From Gimesia maris (GTDB lineage: Bacteria > Planctomycetota > Planctomycetia > Planctomycetales > Planctomycetaceae): a stretch of 64,000 nucleotides of DNA. The position numbers and the translations under genes were made by a program. The stretch is from contig NZ_CP042910.1 in the NCBI RefSeq assembly GCF_008298035.1, forward strand, positions 744,001-808,000. The letters are read 5' to 3'. Below, piece by piece: positions 1 through 8,991 of this stretch (its first letter is position 1; every line of letters starts with the position of its first letter). The notes below the pieces were generated by a model. It made no database searches. It saw only the letters and a list, made by a program, of their open reading frames with translations, and was not told the DNA's origin.

Positions 1-2
1 GT

Positions 3-569
3 CCCGTGATCAACTGTTGCGCGGTCCTGCTGGGGCATACGCTGGCCTATTATCTCGCCGGGATTGTGATCGCGATCGGCATCGAACAGATTTCCGATCA
101 CCTGTCGCATCCGCAACTCATCGATTACATCATCGGCTTTGTGCTTGGTGTGATTCTGCTCTGGGTAGGCTATCTCTCCTGGAAAACGAAAAGTAAAGAA
201 CAGGCTGAAGAAAACCGCAGGTTGACACCCCTCAAGGCAATCGGTCTGGGGGCGGTGGTCAGTTTCATGGGCATGCCTTTCGCGCTTCCCTATTTTGCGG
301 CATTAGATCAAATGCTCAAGGCCGACATGACACCGCTGACGGCGCTGGTCGTGTTGGCGGTTTACAACGTGCTGTATGCACTGCCGTTTGCTTTGGTTCC
401 CGTGCTGATCGCCACTTCTGGTCAGAAAAGTCAGGACATTTTACGAAAGATCAATTCGTGGCTGGTGGGGATCAGTAATATTCTGATGCCCATTCTGCTG
501 ACGCTGGTCGGGCTGGCGCTGATCGCCGACTCGATGATTTATTTTGTGACCGGATACGAGATGTTTTAA
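3..569 (+). CDS. GAP/SfLAP-type integral membrane protein, 5' end cut off by window
   Basis: The reading frame is open to the left edge of the window, so the GTG at 6 is probably not the real start and N-terminal residues are missing. The 187 visible residues form about five hydrophobic segments (roughly 8-26, 38-57, 76-100, 110-135 and 150-182), with a short charged cytoplasmic loop (KTKSKEQAEENRR) after the second. The pattern resembles the GAP/Sap (sulfolipid-addressing protein-like) branch of the LysE transporter superfamily, whose members are usually about 220-240 residues with six helices. The substrate cannot be told from sequence. A LysE/RhtB-type exporter is the main alternative. Confidence 0.6.
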   Translation, partial: PVINCCAVLLGHTLAYYLAGIVIAIGIEQISDHLSHPQLIDYIIGFVLGVILLWVGYLSWKTKSKEQAEENRRLTPLKAIGLGAVVSFMGMPFALPYFAALDQMLKADMTPLTALVVLAVYNVLYALPFALVPVLIATSGQKSQDILRKINSWLVGISNILMPILLTLVGLALIADSMIYFVTGYEMF

Positions 570-675
570 TAGATTCCCGGTTGTCTCATTGTGTATGATA
601 GAATCCTCTGATTCCGCCAGTACTCAAATCGTTTTGAATTGAGCAGTGGTTTTGCCGATTCCGGGGATTGATAAG

Positions 676-1413
676 ATGGATCAAAAGGATTCACCAGAAC
701 TCATACAACAATCGCGAAGCGATCAGATACCTTTCGCTGAGCAGATCCGCTATTCGCCGATCTCCATGACGGCTGTGACATCAGCCGGGCTGGGTGTGTT
801 CTGCATTCTGGGATTTATTTTCCCTACTCTGGCATGGCTGGCGATTCCCGGCGTTGTGCTGGGAGTCGTTGCGCTCAGGTCCATTCGCCATTATGAACTC
901 AGTGGGCGGAAACTTGCGCGACGTGGTATTCAGTTTTCCCTGGTCTGCGGAATGCTCGCGCCTCTCTGGCATCTGACCTGGTACGAAATCCGCTTCCACT
1001 CCGAAGCGCTCCCCGGCTACCAGCGAGTCAGTTTTGGAGAGATTGTGAATGACAGAAAAAATTTCGAAAGCCGAATGGAATCTCTGCTGGGACAAAACAT
1101 CTGTTTCAAAGGATTTGCCATCTATGCGGGGCAGGGATCCCACAAGCATCAGTTTGAATTGTATTACTCTCAGCCCAGAGGGGGCTTCGGTTCTCAGCCG
1201 GGTCACAGAGAGGTCGTGTCAGTCCAACTGCCCCGTGGAAAAAGCTGGGAATGGAATCATCAATCGATCGCTGTCTCCGGTAAACTGGTGCGTAATCCGG
1301 ATGCGAAAAGCGATCCGGAAGCACCACAATTCCTGTTGAAGCAGAGCACCGTTTTCCCCGCGCTGACTGCCGATCATTTTCAGGGTCCTTTCTCAGCGAG
1401 GAGAGGCTGTTGA
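676..1413 (+). CDS. DUF4190-like membrane protein
   Basis: The frame is open from a GTG at 646, but the ATG at 676 gives the natural start MDQKDSPE. Residues about 32-75 contain a hydrophobic hairpin with the Gly-rich pattern of DUF4190 (GLGVFCILGF, then PGVVLGVVALRSIRHYELSGRKLARRG), followed by a third hydrophobic stretch near 85-100. The remaining 140 residues are soluble and unrecognised and contain a single Cys in LGQNICFKGFAIYAG. DUF4190 is a small membrane module of unknown role that is often fused to variable extracytoplasmic domains. The gene stands alone between a transporter-like gene and an unknown gene. No function is claimed. Confidence 0.6.
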   Translation: MDQKDSPELIQQSRSDQIPFAEQIRYSPISMTAVTSAGLGVFCILGFIFPTLAWLAIPGVVLGVVALRSIRHYELSGRKLARRGIQFSLVCGMLAPLWHLTWYEIRFHSEALPGYQRVSFGEIVNDRKNFESRMESLLGQNICFKGFAIYAGQGSHKHQFELYYSQPRGGFGSQPGHREVVSVQLPRGKSWEWNHQSIAVSGKLVRNPDAKSDPEAPQFLLKQSTVFPALTADHFQGPFSARRGC

Positions 1414-1497
1414 GAACCCGGTTAACGAATCTGGTGTCTTGAGAACTGAATCCCATTTTAATCTGATCCTTGTTCCGATCCTGAAGTGCAGACATTC

Positions 1498-2322
1498 ATG
1501 GATACAAAATCGTTTCCACCGCGCGTGCACATTTTACTCGCCCGCGACAGCCCGCATGCTGTTGTGATCAGACGGGGACCGGCAAAGAAAACCTGCATCC
1601 TGGGATGGGATCGACGTCGGCATACATTCACCGTGGGACAGTGGCTCAAAGGGCGGATTTATGAACGCCGCTGTGATATCTCACCAGATGGCAGTCACTG
1701 GATCTATTTTGCCATGAACGGGAAATGGGATTCCGAAACCGGAGGCTGCTGGACGGCGATCGCCAGAACTCCTTATCTCAAGGCATTGGATCTGGCGGGG
1801 CAGAGCAGTACCTATTACGGAGGAGGCCTGTTTATCGACAACAGGACTATCTGGGAAATGGGCGGTGACAAATATCTGCAGAGATCGGGTCTGTTCCAAC
1901 AGGGCGATCCCGATTTCATCACCCGCTATTATGGCACTGGATGTCCGTCCGTGTATTATCCCCGTCTGGAACGGGACGGCTGGAAGATGCGAGGCACCAC
2001 CATCAACGATACAAAGTATTCTGGCGTGCTGTTTGAAAAGGAATTGCCTGCCGACTGGAAGCTGATAAAAATCATTCATGCCGGCAATTCATCCGAAGGG
2101 CAGGGCGTTTACTGGGACGAGCATCTACTGATCAGAAAAGACGGAACGATCAACACGTTTTCTGACTGGGAGTGGGCAGAATGGGCTGATGAATCGCTCT
2201 ACTATGTTACAGAGGGACGACTGTTCCAAATAAAGATCATCAATGACAGCCAGTTGAGTGAACCGGTCTGCCTGCACGATTTTCATCCGTACCAGTTTGA
2301 AGCGAAGCCGGCGCCTTATTGA
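1498..2322 (+). CDS. Conserved hypothetical protein rich in Trp and Tyr
   Basis: The frame opens at GTG 1486, but ATG 1498 (MDTKSFPPRV) is the better start; neither has a strong ribosome binding site. The 274-residue protein has no signal peptide or membrane segment. It is rich in Trp, Tyr and Gly in short strand-like blocks such as VVIRRGPAKKTCILGWDRR, SPDGSHWIYFA and SDWEWAEWADESLYYVTEGRLF, suggesting a beta-propeller-like or WD/Kelch-like fold. That fold is a guess from the pattern only. Its stop codon directly precedes the frame of the DUF2332 gene, so the two are probably co-transcribed. I do not recognise the family. Confidence 0.65.
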   Translation: MDTKSFPPRVHILLARDSPHAVVIRRGPAKKTCILGWDRRRHTFTVGQWLKGRIYERRCDISPDGSHWIYFAMNGKWDSETGGCWTAIARTPYLKALDLAGQSSTYYGGGLFIDNRTIWEMGGDKYLQRSGLFQQGDPDFITRYYGTGCPSVYYPRLERDGWKMRGTTINDTKYSGVLFEKELPADWKLIKIIHAGNSSEGQGVYWDEHLLIRKDGTINTFSDWEWAEWADESLYYVTEGRLFQIKIINDSQLSEPVCLHDFHPYQFEAKPAPY

Positions 2323-2343
2323 ATGAAGCAGGAGAGATTACTG

Positions 2344-3369
2344 ATGAGCTCACATCTGTCGGATGCCTTTCTTGCTTTTGCCGTGCCGGAGTGCCGGGAA
2401 ACGTCGACCCTGTACTGTAGTCTGACGGAAGCCATTGCCGCTGATGAAGATCTGCTGCTGATCGCCGGCCAGGCTCCCGTCGGTCAGCCGGTTCCGAATC
2501 TGCTGTTTGCGGCAGTGCATTATCTGCTGGTCGCTGATCCCACTCATCCACTGGCAGAATACTATGCGACCTGCACTGCAGAACCGAAAGATTCCACGCA
2601 GGCTTTCCCGGCATTTAAAGATTTCGTACTGAGTCATCAGTGTGAGATCATCGAACTGCTGCAGACACGACTCGTGCAGACGAATGAAGTCCGCCGTTGT
2701 GCCTGTCTGTTTCCCGCATTCATGTATGCGCTGCGGTACTTTGATCCTCAACCGCTGGCCCTGTTGGAGATTGGCTGCAGTGCCGGCCTGAATCTGCTCT
2801 GGGACCGTTACCGTTATGAGTATGATGAAAGCGGAAAAGAATATGGAGATCGTGATTCTCCGACATTGATTACTTCTGAATTTCTCGGAAAGCGATCTGC
2901 AGGACTGGAGGATTCCCTGCCTCTGGTCACACAGCGTATCGGTGTTGACCTGCATCCCGTCGATGTCTCACTTCCCACTGAAGTCAACTGGCTGCGGGCA
3001 CTGATCTGGCCCGAACAGCATGAACGCCGAAAACTGCTGGAAGCCGCGATCCAGCAACAGCAGGAAGTCGAACTTGATCTACGTACCGGCGACGGTTTTG
3101 CAGAAGTCAGTTCCATCGCAGCTGAGATCCCGGCGGATACTCTGCTTTGCATCTATCACACGCATGTCGCCAATCAGATCTCCCGAGAGAAGGGGCAAGC
3201 CTTTCTGGAAGCGGTTCGCGAACTGGGCCGGCACCGGGATCTGCTGCATCTGTTTAATAATCTGTACGATGCTCATTTACGATTACAGGTTTACCGCGGA
3301 GGCATACTCACCCGAGAGACACTGGCCAACACCGACGGCCACGGCCGCTGGCTGGAATGGCTGGCGTAA
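2344..3369 (+). CDS. DUF2332 family protein
   Basis: The frame begins at ATG 2323, immediately after the upstream stop, but ATG 2344 (MSSHLSDAF) has a well-placed AGGAGAG at 2329-2335 and is preferred, giving 341 residues. The sequence matches the DUF2332 pattern: an N-terminal helical part ending in FPAFKDFVL, then ALLEIGCSAGLNLLWDRYRYEY, which resembles the glycine-rich SAM-binding loop of Rossmann methyltransferases, and a C-terminal half with IYHTHVANQIS. The family has no established function; a methyltransferase-like fold is an inference from the EIGCSAGLN motif. It is the second gene of a likely two-gene operon. Confidence 0.75.
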   Translation: MSSHLSDAFLAFAVPECRETSTLYCSLTEAIAADEDLLLIAGQAPVGQPVPNLLFAAVHYLLVADPTHPLAEYYATCTAEPKDSTQAFPAFKDFVLSHQCEIIELLQTRLVQTNEVRRCACLFPAFMYALRYFDPQPLALLEIGCSAGLNLLWDRYRYEYDESGKEYGDRDSPTLITSEFLGKRSAGLEDSLPLVTQRIGVDLHPVDVSLPTEVNWLRALIWPEQHERRKLLEAAIQQQQEVELDLRTGDGFAEVSSIAAEIPADTLLCIYHTHVANQISREKGQAFLEAVRELGRHRDLLHLFNNLYDAHLRLQVYRGGILTRETLANTDGHGRWLEWLA

Positions 3370-3454
3370 GTGGTCTGAAAAACGATAATTCTCAAATGCA
3401 TATGCAACAAATTGAATAAACGACAAGCTGGTGATTCATAAGCAACGCAGGGCA

Positions 3455-3549
3455 TAGACTGTATCCAGTTTTACTATAGCGTCTCCAGAGCCGTTTGAAC
3501 CGAGTATCATTGATTGAGTGACGCTATGGTTAAATGTCACTCGCTCTAG
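3455..3549 (+). repeat. Dispersed hairpin element, copy A
   Basis: This non-coding element of about 95 bp begins TAGACTGTATCC and ends CGCTCTAG. Its arms hold TTTTACTATAGCGTCTCC (left) and GACGCTATGGTTAA (right), which are partly complementary. It lies in the 248-bp gap between the DUF2332 gene and the downstream DUF1559 gene, in the same orientation as copy B and opposite to copy C. Its loop is about 30 nt, longer than the 17 nt of copy B. It has no coding capacity, so any movement would need a protein supplied from elsewhere. Confidence 0.85.
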
Positions 3550-3617
3550 TATACTAATTTGTAGTACGCCAGGTCTCTTCAGACTGAATTTCCATGAAAT
3601 GATTCAGAGGTAAAGTT

Positions 3618-4418
3618 ATGCAGAAAGCCATTCGAGGATTGATGCTGTTAGGTATCACGGTGTTTGCAATATCGTTGCTCGCCGCTGACCAAACTGAAAA
3701 GACAACATTTCAGGAACCAGAAACGTACGAGGCGGTTCGTCGTCTGGCTCAGAAGACAGCTGGATACAAAAATCTGCAGAAAATCGGTCTGGCCATGCAT
3801 AACTACCACGACCTGTTTGGGCAGTTTCCGTCGGCGGTCGTGTATGCTTCGGATGGGAAAACACAGCACAGCTGGCGGGTGGAACTGCTGCCTTTACTGA
3901 GAGAGCTTGTCGATGGTGCAGCGCCTTTCAGGCTCAAGTATATGGATCGCGAATTGTATAATGCGGCGATCAAGGAGTGTGGGTACGATATCAATCAGCC
4001 CTGGGACAGTCCTGTGAATCTGACGGTTTTGAAAACAATGCCACCCGTCTATCATCATCCCAGCGACAAACCCGATTCCACCGAAAGTGCTTACTATGCT
4101 GTGGTGGGAAAGGGGACGGCTTTTGCTCCCGGCGAAGTCATCAGCTATACGGACATCAAAGAGTGGCCCGCTTCAACATTGATGTTGGCGGAATCTCGTA
4201 GTAAATCGCCTTGGACAAAACCAGTTGACATTGCTTACTCAGAAGATGCCACGGTTCCGCGGTTTGGTGGCTTCACTGCGCATGGGTATTTGGTTCTGAG
4301 TTGCGATGGCGGCGTGCATTTTATTTCTGACTCCGTCTCCCCCGAGAACCTGCGGTCCTTCATCAGCAGGGATCAGTCGGATACTTTTGAGATTCCCGGT
4401 GTGCCTTATCGGTATTAA
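3618..4418 (+). CDS. DUF1559-type protein with a signal peptide but no pilin helix
   Basis: The 266-residue protein starts with a signal-peptide-like segment ([20 protein letters not shown]). It then carries the DUF1559 core [22 protein letters not shown] and a degenerate C-terminal signature around [16 protein letters not shown], where the family normally has the H-X9-DG block. Unlike the DUF1559 proteins at 6165 and 9514 it has no [13 protein letters not shown] prepilin cleavage motif, so it should be secreted or periplasmic rather than assembled or anchored as a pseudopilin. DUF1559 is greatly expanded in planctomycetes and its role is unknown. Start ATG 3618 follows AGAGGTAA. Confidence 0.75.
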   Translation: MQKAIRGLMLLGITVFAISLLAADQTEKTTFQEPETYEAVRRLAQKTAGYKNLQKIGLAMHNYHDLFGQFPSAVVYASDGKTQHSWRVELLPLLRELVDGAAPFRLKYMDRELYNAAIKECGYDINQPWDSPVNLTVLKTMPPVYHHPSDKPDSTESAYYAVVGKGTAFAPGEVISYTDIKEWPASTLMLAESRSKSPWTKPVDIAYSEDATVPRFGGFTAHGYLVLSCDGGVHFISDSVSPENLRSFISRDQSDTFEIPGVPYRY

Positions 4419-4453
4419 CCGCAGTAAATTTCTTCAAGACAAAGTTCCTCAGT

Positions 4454-5374
4454 ATGCAAACGACAAATCGCATTGTGATCGCCGGCGGCAGTGGGTTTCT
4501 GGGATTAAACCTGGCGGAATATCTGACGGAACTGGATTATGAAGTCGTGCTGCTTTCGCGAAACGAACCCCGACGTCAAGGTACGTGGCGGTTTGTGCGT
4601 TGGGATGCCCGCAGTGTGGGTGAGTGGTGCAGGGAACTGGAGGGAGCAGCCGCGATCGTGAACCTGGCAGGGCGGACGGTCGACTGCATCAAGACTCCCG
4701 ATCACTGTGATGAAATTCTGCGTTCGCGGGTGGAAGCAACGGAGGTGCTCGGTAAAGCGGTGCGGAACATTCAGACACCGCCCCCGGTCTGGGTGCAGAT
4801 GTCGACGGCCCATCGTTATGGAGATCCGCCGGAGTGTGTCTGTGATGAAGACTCCGCTTTCGGATACGGACTGGCTCCTTTCGTGGCACGCGAATGGGAA
4901 GCCGCTTATGCGCGAGCGGTGCTGCCTGAGATGCGTCAGGTCATTCTGCGAACCAGTTTTGTCGTCGGCCGTAATGGCGGCGCTTTGTCGCGGCTGAGTA
5001 AACTGGTTCGCTGGGGACTGGGAGGCACGGTGGGCAGTGGTCAGCAGGGGATGAGCTGGATTCACGAACTGGATATGAATCGCCTCTTCTTTCGCGCGAT
5101 CACCGCAGAGAGTATGCAGGGGGCTTATATTGCGACGGCTCCGAAACCGGTTTCGAATGCCGAGTTCATGCGCGCATTACGAAAATCGCTCAAGAGGCCG
5201 ATCGGTCTGCCCGCGGCGAACTGGATGGTACGGATCGGCGCGCCGCTGTTGATGCGGACCGATCCCGAGCTGGCTTTGTATGGCCGCTATTGTGTCTCGC
5301 GTCGTCTGCGGGAAGAGGGCTTTGAGTTTTCCTATTCGGATCTGGAATCTGCCCTGCGTGATATTTATGCGTAA
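4454..5374 (+). CDS. TIGR01777 family NAD(P)-dependent epimerase/SDR protein
   Basis: The 306-residue protein begins with the Rossmann nucleotide motif [14 protein letters not shown] (residues about 11-24), typical of extended short-chain dehydrogenases. It continues with [20 protein letters not shown] in the position of the usual YGD-type catalytic segment, and [15 protein letters not shown]. It ends in the DUF1731-like tail [25 protein letters not shown]. This organisation is that of the TIGR01777/YfcH family, whose substrate is unknown. It starts 35 bp after the preceding gene in the same direction, so co-transcription is possible. The family call is firm but the reaction is not known. Confidence 0.85.
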   Translation: MQTTNRIVIAGGSGFLGLNLAEYLTELDYEVVLLSRNEPRRQGTWRFVRWDARSVGEWCRELEGAAAIVNLAGRTVDCIKTPDHCDEILRSRVEATEVLGKAVRNIQTPPPVWVQMSTAHRYGDPPECVCDEDSAFGYGLAPFVAREWEAAYARAVLPEMRQVILRTSFVVGRNGGALSRLSKLVRWGLGGTVGSGQQGMSWIHELDMNRLFFRAITAESMQGAYIATAPKPVSNAEFMRALRKSLKRPIGLPAANWMVRIGAPLLMRTDPELALYGRYCVSRRLREEGFEFSYSDLESALRDIYA

Positions 5375-5516
5375 GATAAGCGGGTAGCAGATCTACATTT
5401 CATCGCAAGTGCATTCCGCGACATTCTGACCTCATTTTTTTGAACGCCTGTTTTTTAAGCGACAAGCGGCTCTTACTTTTGTATACTTTATTCTGGAACA
5501 GATGCAGGAGTCTCTG

Positions 5517-5570
5517 ATGAGAATCACTCTGAACAGAAAGTTTCAGTGTATCTGTTCTCTTTTTGTTTGA
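5517..5570 (+). CDS. Possible 17-residue leader peptide
   Basis: An ATG at 5517 is preceded by AGGAG at 5506-5510 with 6-nt spacing and opens a 17-codon frame (MRITLNRKFQCICSLFV) ending in TGA at 5570, 30 bp before the start of the next gene. A GAACAGAT/ATCTGTTC pair (about 5497-5504 and 5550-5557) could fold this region. The good ribosome binding site is the only support. It may be a translated leader of the gene at 5601 or a chance frame. Confidence 0.25.
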   Translation: MRITLNRKFQCICSLFV

Positions 5571-5600
5571 TTGATTGAAAATTTTAGGGAGAGGACAAGT

Positions 5601-5957
5601 ATGTCGATCATTACTGCGAGTCGGGTATTTCTGAAACGGGCGCTTGGTGATTCAGAGACTTCTACTGTGGCACGCATTCTCGAAGATCAGGAGGGTGAAG
5701 TTTCCAGTTCTCCCGAAGATCGCCATTGGAAGTTAAACAAAAATCAGCTGATCATTACCGTTGATATTCAGCCGACCGAAAACGTGCTGTTTGAATGTCA
5801 CGAGGAACTGCAGGAACTGGGACTCCAGATCGAAGACGTTCCTGAAGTAATTATTGTCGAAGGTCTCGCGGAGTGCTCCGATGTGTGCCGTCTGATCGCT
5901 GATCGACTGGCAGCCGATTTGGGAGGCATCACGCGTGGTGCGGAACAATGCAGCTGA
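5601..5957 (+). CDS. Small hypothetical cytoplasmic protein
   Basis: ATG 5601 follows a strong purine-rich site (GGGAGAGGACAAGT at 5587-5600), so it is preferred to the TTG at 5571 in the same frame. The 118-residue acidic protein has no signal peptide or membrane segment. It has an alternating strand/helix pattern (NQLIITVDIQ, HEELQELGLQIEDVPEVIIVEGLAE, DVCRLIADRLAADLGG). I do not recognise the family. It stands alone, convergent with the DUF1559 gene at 6165, and may be preceded by a short leader frame at 5517. Confidence 0.65.
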   Translation: MSIITASRVFLKRALGDSETSTVARILEDQEGEVSSSPEDRHWKLNKNQLIITVDIQPTENVLFECHEELQELGLQIEDVPEVIIVEGLAECSDVCRLIADRLAADLGGITRGAEQCS

Positions 5958-6096
5958 AACGTCTTTGAATCAACTTCATCAGCCGACGAATTCCGTCTTT
6001 TTCGCAGAACCGGTTTCGAGGCTGGTTTCTACGGAGCATCTGGTACTGTAACGCATCAATCGGATGATTGCCGTTCACATTCGGGAACGGGATCGT

Positions 6097-6137
6097 AAAA
6101 AAATACGGCCAGTGGATGATTTCTCCACTGGCCGATT
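6097..6137 (-). terminator. Rho-independent terminator of the DUF1559 gene
   Basis: Read on the minus strand, a GGCCAGTGGA/TCCACTGGCC stem is followed by a run of T residues (the plus strand shows GTAAAAAAATAC at 6095-6106). It lies 28 bp past the stop of the minus-strand DUF1559 gene. Confidence 0.85.
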
Positions 6138-6164
6138 CTGTTTTCAGCAAGCTGGCGGGATCGT

Positions 6165-7094
6165 TTAATACTCGCCGATCACATTGCCGTCTGACTTGTC
6201 ACCCAGGTCCTGCCAGGTGCCAAGATTGATGTTCTCAGAGATAAACTGAATTCGTCCGTCCGCGAAGAGCACATGCACGCCGCCTGTATGCTGGCTGTGG
6301 GCTCCCATCAGGGCCGGTCCACCGGTTCCGCTGGAACACTCAAGCAAATCTGTGTTAGGTCCAATCAGGGTTGTGTAGCTCCACATGTGCATCGCCTGTC
6401 CCCAGAACCAGGTGTAGCCTCTCAGTAACTGGTTCGCGGTTCCGGTGCAAACTGTTCCCGAAGTTGTATTGGCACTGGCGTAGGGCAGTCCTACTTTGCA
6501 TTCCGAAGCGATCATCGTATTCGAAGTACCATCAGTAATGTCGCGAATGCGGGTGGCGCTGTTGAGAAACATGATGGACTTCCCGTTGTTGGCAAAGTCG
6601 GTTCCGCCGGCCGAGAATGTGCCGTATTGAGCAGAGCAGACCACGTAGTTGGTCGGCCCATAGCCAGACTGGCCGGTTGTTCCGCGATTACCAGGATCGC
6701 TGGGGCAGCGGTAGACAGGCAGTTCCTCTTTCATGGCGGTTGTGTTTGCGGTTCCGGTATTGCCGGGCTGAATGCTCCAGTCGATCATGTTGTACAGATT
6801 CGCCTGATCTACATAGGGTAGAATGCGTGCCTGCCAGCCAATCTGGCTTGAGAGCCAGCTGTTCGCGACGGTGCGCACATGGGCGGACGGAAACGTGAGC
6901 GCGGTATCATGGTAGTTATGCAGAGCCAGACCGATCTGTTTCAAATTATTCTTACAGGTGGAACGGCGGGCTGCTTCCCGTGCCTGTTGCACGGCCGGCA
7001 GCAATAACGCGATCAGAATGGCGATGATGGCAATGACGACCAGCAGTTCGATCAAAGTAAATCCCTGGCGACGCTTCAGAAAGACAGTTTTCAT
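6165..7094 (-). CDS. DUF1559 pseudopilin-like protein (left pair)
   Basis: The 309-residue protein starts with a prepilin-like segment: [17 protein letters not shown], where the G/FTLIE junction is the usual prepilin peptidase site, then a hydrophobic helix to about residue 32 and [10 protein letters not shown]. The DUF1559 core follows ([15 protein letters not shown]) and the end carries [20 protein letters not shown], the H-X9-DG signature. Such proteins are secreted or membrane anchored like type IV pseudopilins; the domain's role is unknown. It lies downstream of a lipoprotein gene in the same direction and is strongly similar along its whole length to the protein at 9514. The 149-bp gap to the lipoprotein gene contains repeat copy B. 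Confidence 0.92.
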   Translation of the reverse strand: MKTVFLKRRQGFTLIELLVVIAIIAILIALLLPAVQQAREAARRSTCKNNLKQIGLALHNYHDTALTFPSAHVRTVANSWLSSQIGWQARILPYVDQANLYNMIDWSIQPGNTGTANTTAMKEELPVYRCPSDPGNRGTTGQSGYGPTNYVVCSAQYGTFSAGGTDFANNGKSIMFLNSATRIRDITDGTSNTMIASECKVGLPYASANTTSGTVCTGTANQLLRGYTWFWGQAMHMWSYTTLIGPNTDLLECSSGTGGPALMGAHSQHTGGVHVLFADGRIQFISENINLGTWQDLGDKSDGNVIGEY

Positions 7095-7164
7095 AGTGTT
7101 GGTGTTTCCCTAATAAGATTTGAAATAATATGATCGGTCAGATCATCAGACTGCAGAGAAATTA

Positions 7165-7247
7165 CTAGACCGTGTCCAGTTTTACTGTAGCGTCTCCAGG
7201 GCCATTTGAATCCGGGAGACGCTATGGTTAATTGTGATGCGATCTAG
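7165..7247 (+). repeat. Dispersed hairpin element, copy B
   Basis: This 83-bp element is bounded by CTAG at both ends (7165 and 7244). The 33-nt arms 7165-7197 and 7215-7247 are complementary at 23 positions, including a perfect inner block TAGCGTCTCC/GGAGACGCTA, around a 17-nt loop. The right-hand CTAG contains the TAG stop codon of the minus-strand lipoprotein gene that ends at 7244. The gap between this lipoprotein gene and its DUF1559 partner is 149 bp, against 78 bp in the mirror-image pair at 9435-9514, consistent with insertion of the element. Confidence 0.9.
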
Positions 7248-7687
7248 CGGGTCTGAAGTGAAAAATCAGCCGTGTTTTCGCCAGCCTTCACTTCATACCT
7301 GAGCGTGGAATCAGCGTTGTATTTTGCAGGAATATACTGCTGCATGATCTCGGTTTTCACGCCGTCAAAGTTTTGAAACTTACCCGTTTTCCGTGTGGCA
7401 TTAACCATGATTTTATTCGCACCGACGACCGGCCCCTGGTCTGCTTCCAGTGAATAGACGCCGTTGGTGATAATCGCCTGGACGGCTTTCCCGTGAATCC
7501 GCTGGCCCTTTGCATCCAAATCGGGGATAAACTGAATACTCCCCTCGGGCAGCGGCTGACCGTCAAAACTGACCGTCCCGGTAATAACAGCGCGCTCCAG
7601 GCCGTCTTGCGATCCACCAAAACAGCCACTGAGTGTCAATGCACACAAAGTCAGCGCAGAAAAAGTCGAACGGGAAACGTGAAGCAT
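7244..7687 (-). CDS. Lipoprotein with carboxypeptidase regulatory-like fold (left pair)
   Basis: The 147-residue protein has a lipoprotein signal with lipobox LSGC at about residues 19-22. A single beta-sandwich-like domain follows, with the pattern VTGTVSFDGQPLPEGSIQFIPD and NGVYSLEADQGPVVGANKIMVNA, typical of planctomycete carboxypeptidase-regulatory-like or transthyretin-like lipoproteins. The conserved tail includes EIMQQYIPAKYN and YEVKAGENTADF. It is an almost full-length paralogue of the protein at 8992. The stop codon TAG is formed by the end of repeat copy B. It is probably co-transcribed with the DUF1559 gene at 6165. Confidence 0.85.
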   Translation of the reverse strand: MLHVSRSTFSALTLCALTLSGCFGGSQDGLERAVITGTVSFDGQPLPEGSIQFIPDLDAKGQRIHGKAVQAIITNGVYSLEADQGPVVGANKIMVNATRKTGKFQNFDGVKTEIMQQYIPAKYNADSTLRYEVKAGENTADFSLQTR

Positions 7688-8035
7688 GGCGTGCCTGTAC
7701 TCTCTAAGCGAAAGTGGAAACGTAAGGATTAATAAAATCGGGCTGCTGCTCTGGCTAAATAAGAAAGCGCGTCTTAGAGCGTCTTCAGGAGGATCGGGGT
7801 GATCAAGGCTTACGCCGGGCAGGTATTGTGTCGCAGCAATCTACATATCTAACCCCCATGATATGTTTTCTATTCGCAGAAATTTAAAAATAGGAAAAAT
7901 TAATGCGGAGGCAGCGATCAGTCCGTGTTCGACTTCCAGTCGGGTGAGACCTGGTGGAGTTGAGAGCCTGGTGTGAACGGGGTTTAATATGCTTCTGGCA
8001 GGCAGTTCAATCAGACTGGTAAGGGGAGAAATGCT
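7688..8035. other. Gene-free divergent region between lipoprotein and K+ channel genes
   Basis: This 348-bp stretch separates the start codons of two divergent genes, so it must hold both promoters. It contains an AT-rich block at about 7860-7910 (TTTAAAAATAGGAAAAATTAAT). I could not pick a convincing -35/-10 pair and see no open frame or repeat. Confidence 0.5.
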
Positions 8036-8740
8036 ATGAAACAGCGGTTAAAACAGATTATCGAAGACTCAGACACAAAAGCAGGCAAAACATTTGATCT
8101 TACGATTCAAGCGATTATCGTTTTGTCGCTGATCTGCTTCTCCATCGAAACTCTGCCTGACCTTTCGGATGAGAGTAGAACGCTGCTGCATGTCATCGAA
8201 GTAATCAGCGTTATTATCTTTACCGTAGAATATCTGGCACGCGTCAGTGTTGCCTCAGACAAGACTGCATTTATCTTCTCATTTTTCGGTATCATCGACT
8301 TACTGGCGGTACTTCCGTTTTATCTCAGTACAGGACTGGATCTCAGATCACTCAGGTCATTTCGGTTACTGCGACTGGTTCGGATTCTAAAGCTGGCCCG
8401 GTACAGTGCTGCTGCAAAGCGATTCCATCGTGCCTTTCTGATAGCCAAAGAAGAGCTGGCTTTATTTCTATTTGCCAGCATGATTGTGCTTTATCTCGCA
8501 GCAGTGGGCATTTATCACTTTGAAAACCCCGCTCAACCAGAGGAATTCAGTTCTGTCTTTCATAGTCTGTGGTGGGCTGTTTCCACTCTGACAACTGTCG
8601 GGTACGGCGATATTTATCCTGTTACTGCAGGGGGCAAAATGTTTACGTTCTGTATTCTTGTTGTGGGCCTGGGGATTGTTTCTATTCCTGCGGGCCTGGT
8701 GGCATCGGCACTGTCCAAGGCCCGGGAGATGGAATTATGA
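8036..8740 (+). CDS. Voltage-gated-type potassium channel
   Basis: The 234-residue protein has the complete six-helix Kv architecture. S1-S3 occupy about residues 20-110. An arginine-rich S4 (LRSLRSFRLLRLVRILKLAR) gives a charge about every third residue. S5 covers about 145-165, followed by a pore loop with the selectivity filter TTVGYGD (T186-D192), and S6 ends GLVASALSKAREMEL. No cytoplasmic RCK or CNB domain follows, as in KvAP-like prokaryotic channels. It would conduct K+ across the inner membrane in response to voltage. It lies between two divergent lipoprotein/DUF1559 pairs. Start ATG 8036 follows GGGGAGAAATGCT. Confidence 0.93.
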   Translation: MKQRLKQIIEDSDTKAGKTFDLTIQAIIVLSLICFSIETLPDLSDESRTLLHVIEVISVIIFTVEYLARVSVASDKTAFIFSFFGIIDLLAVLPFYLSTGLDLRSLRSFRLLRLVRILKLARYSAAAKRFHRAFLIAKEELALFLFASMIVLYLAAVGIYHFENPAQPEEFSSVFHSLWWAVSTLTTVGYGDIYPVTAGGKMFTFCILVVGLGIVSIPAGLVASALSKAREMEL

Positions 8741-8991
8741 TCAGGTTGTTCACAGGCGACCTTTGATGTGCTCTGTTATTCTTCTTGTTTTTCATTGTGG
8801 ATGGGGGGCTTAGTCATTTATAATTCAGCTCAGATGGAAACAATCACGCCTCAGATACCTGCCTTATAGAATCAGATGGAACCCTCCCGATTCTGACCTG
8901 CCGGTCGATTTTGTCAGCTGAGATTTCAAGCCGATTGCTTTTCTAAACCCGACAACTGAATTTCGAAATTGTTAGAACAGACAGGCTCGCT

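Noticed and set aside
7165..7247. Reading repeat copy B as only a terminator
   Set aside because: The same sequence is found in two other gaps with variable loops, and there is no T-run, so a repeat element explains it better.
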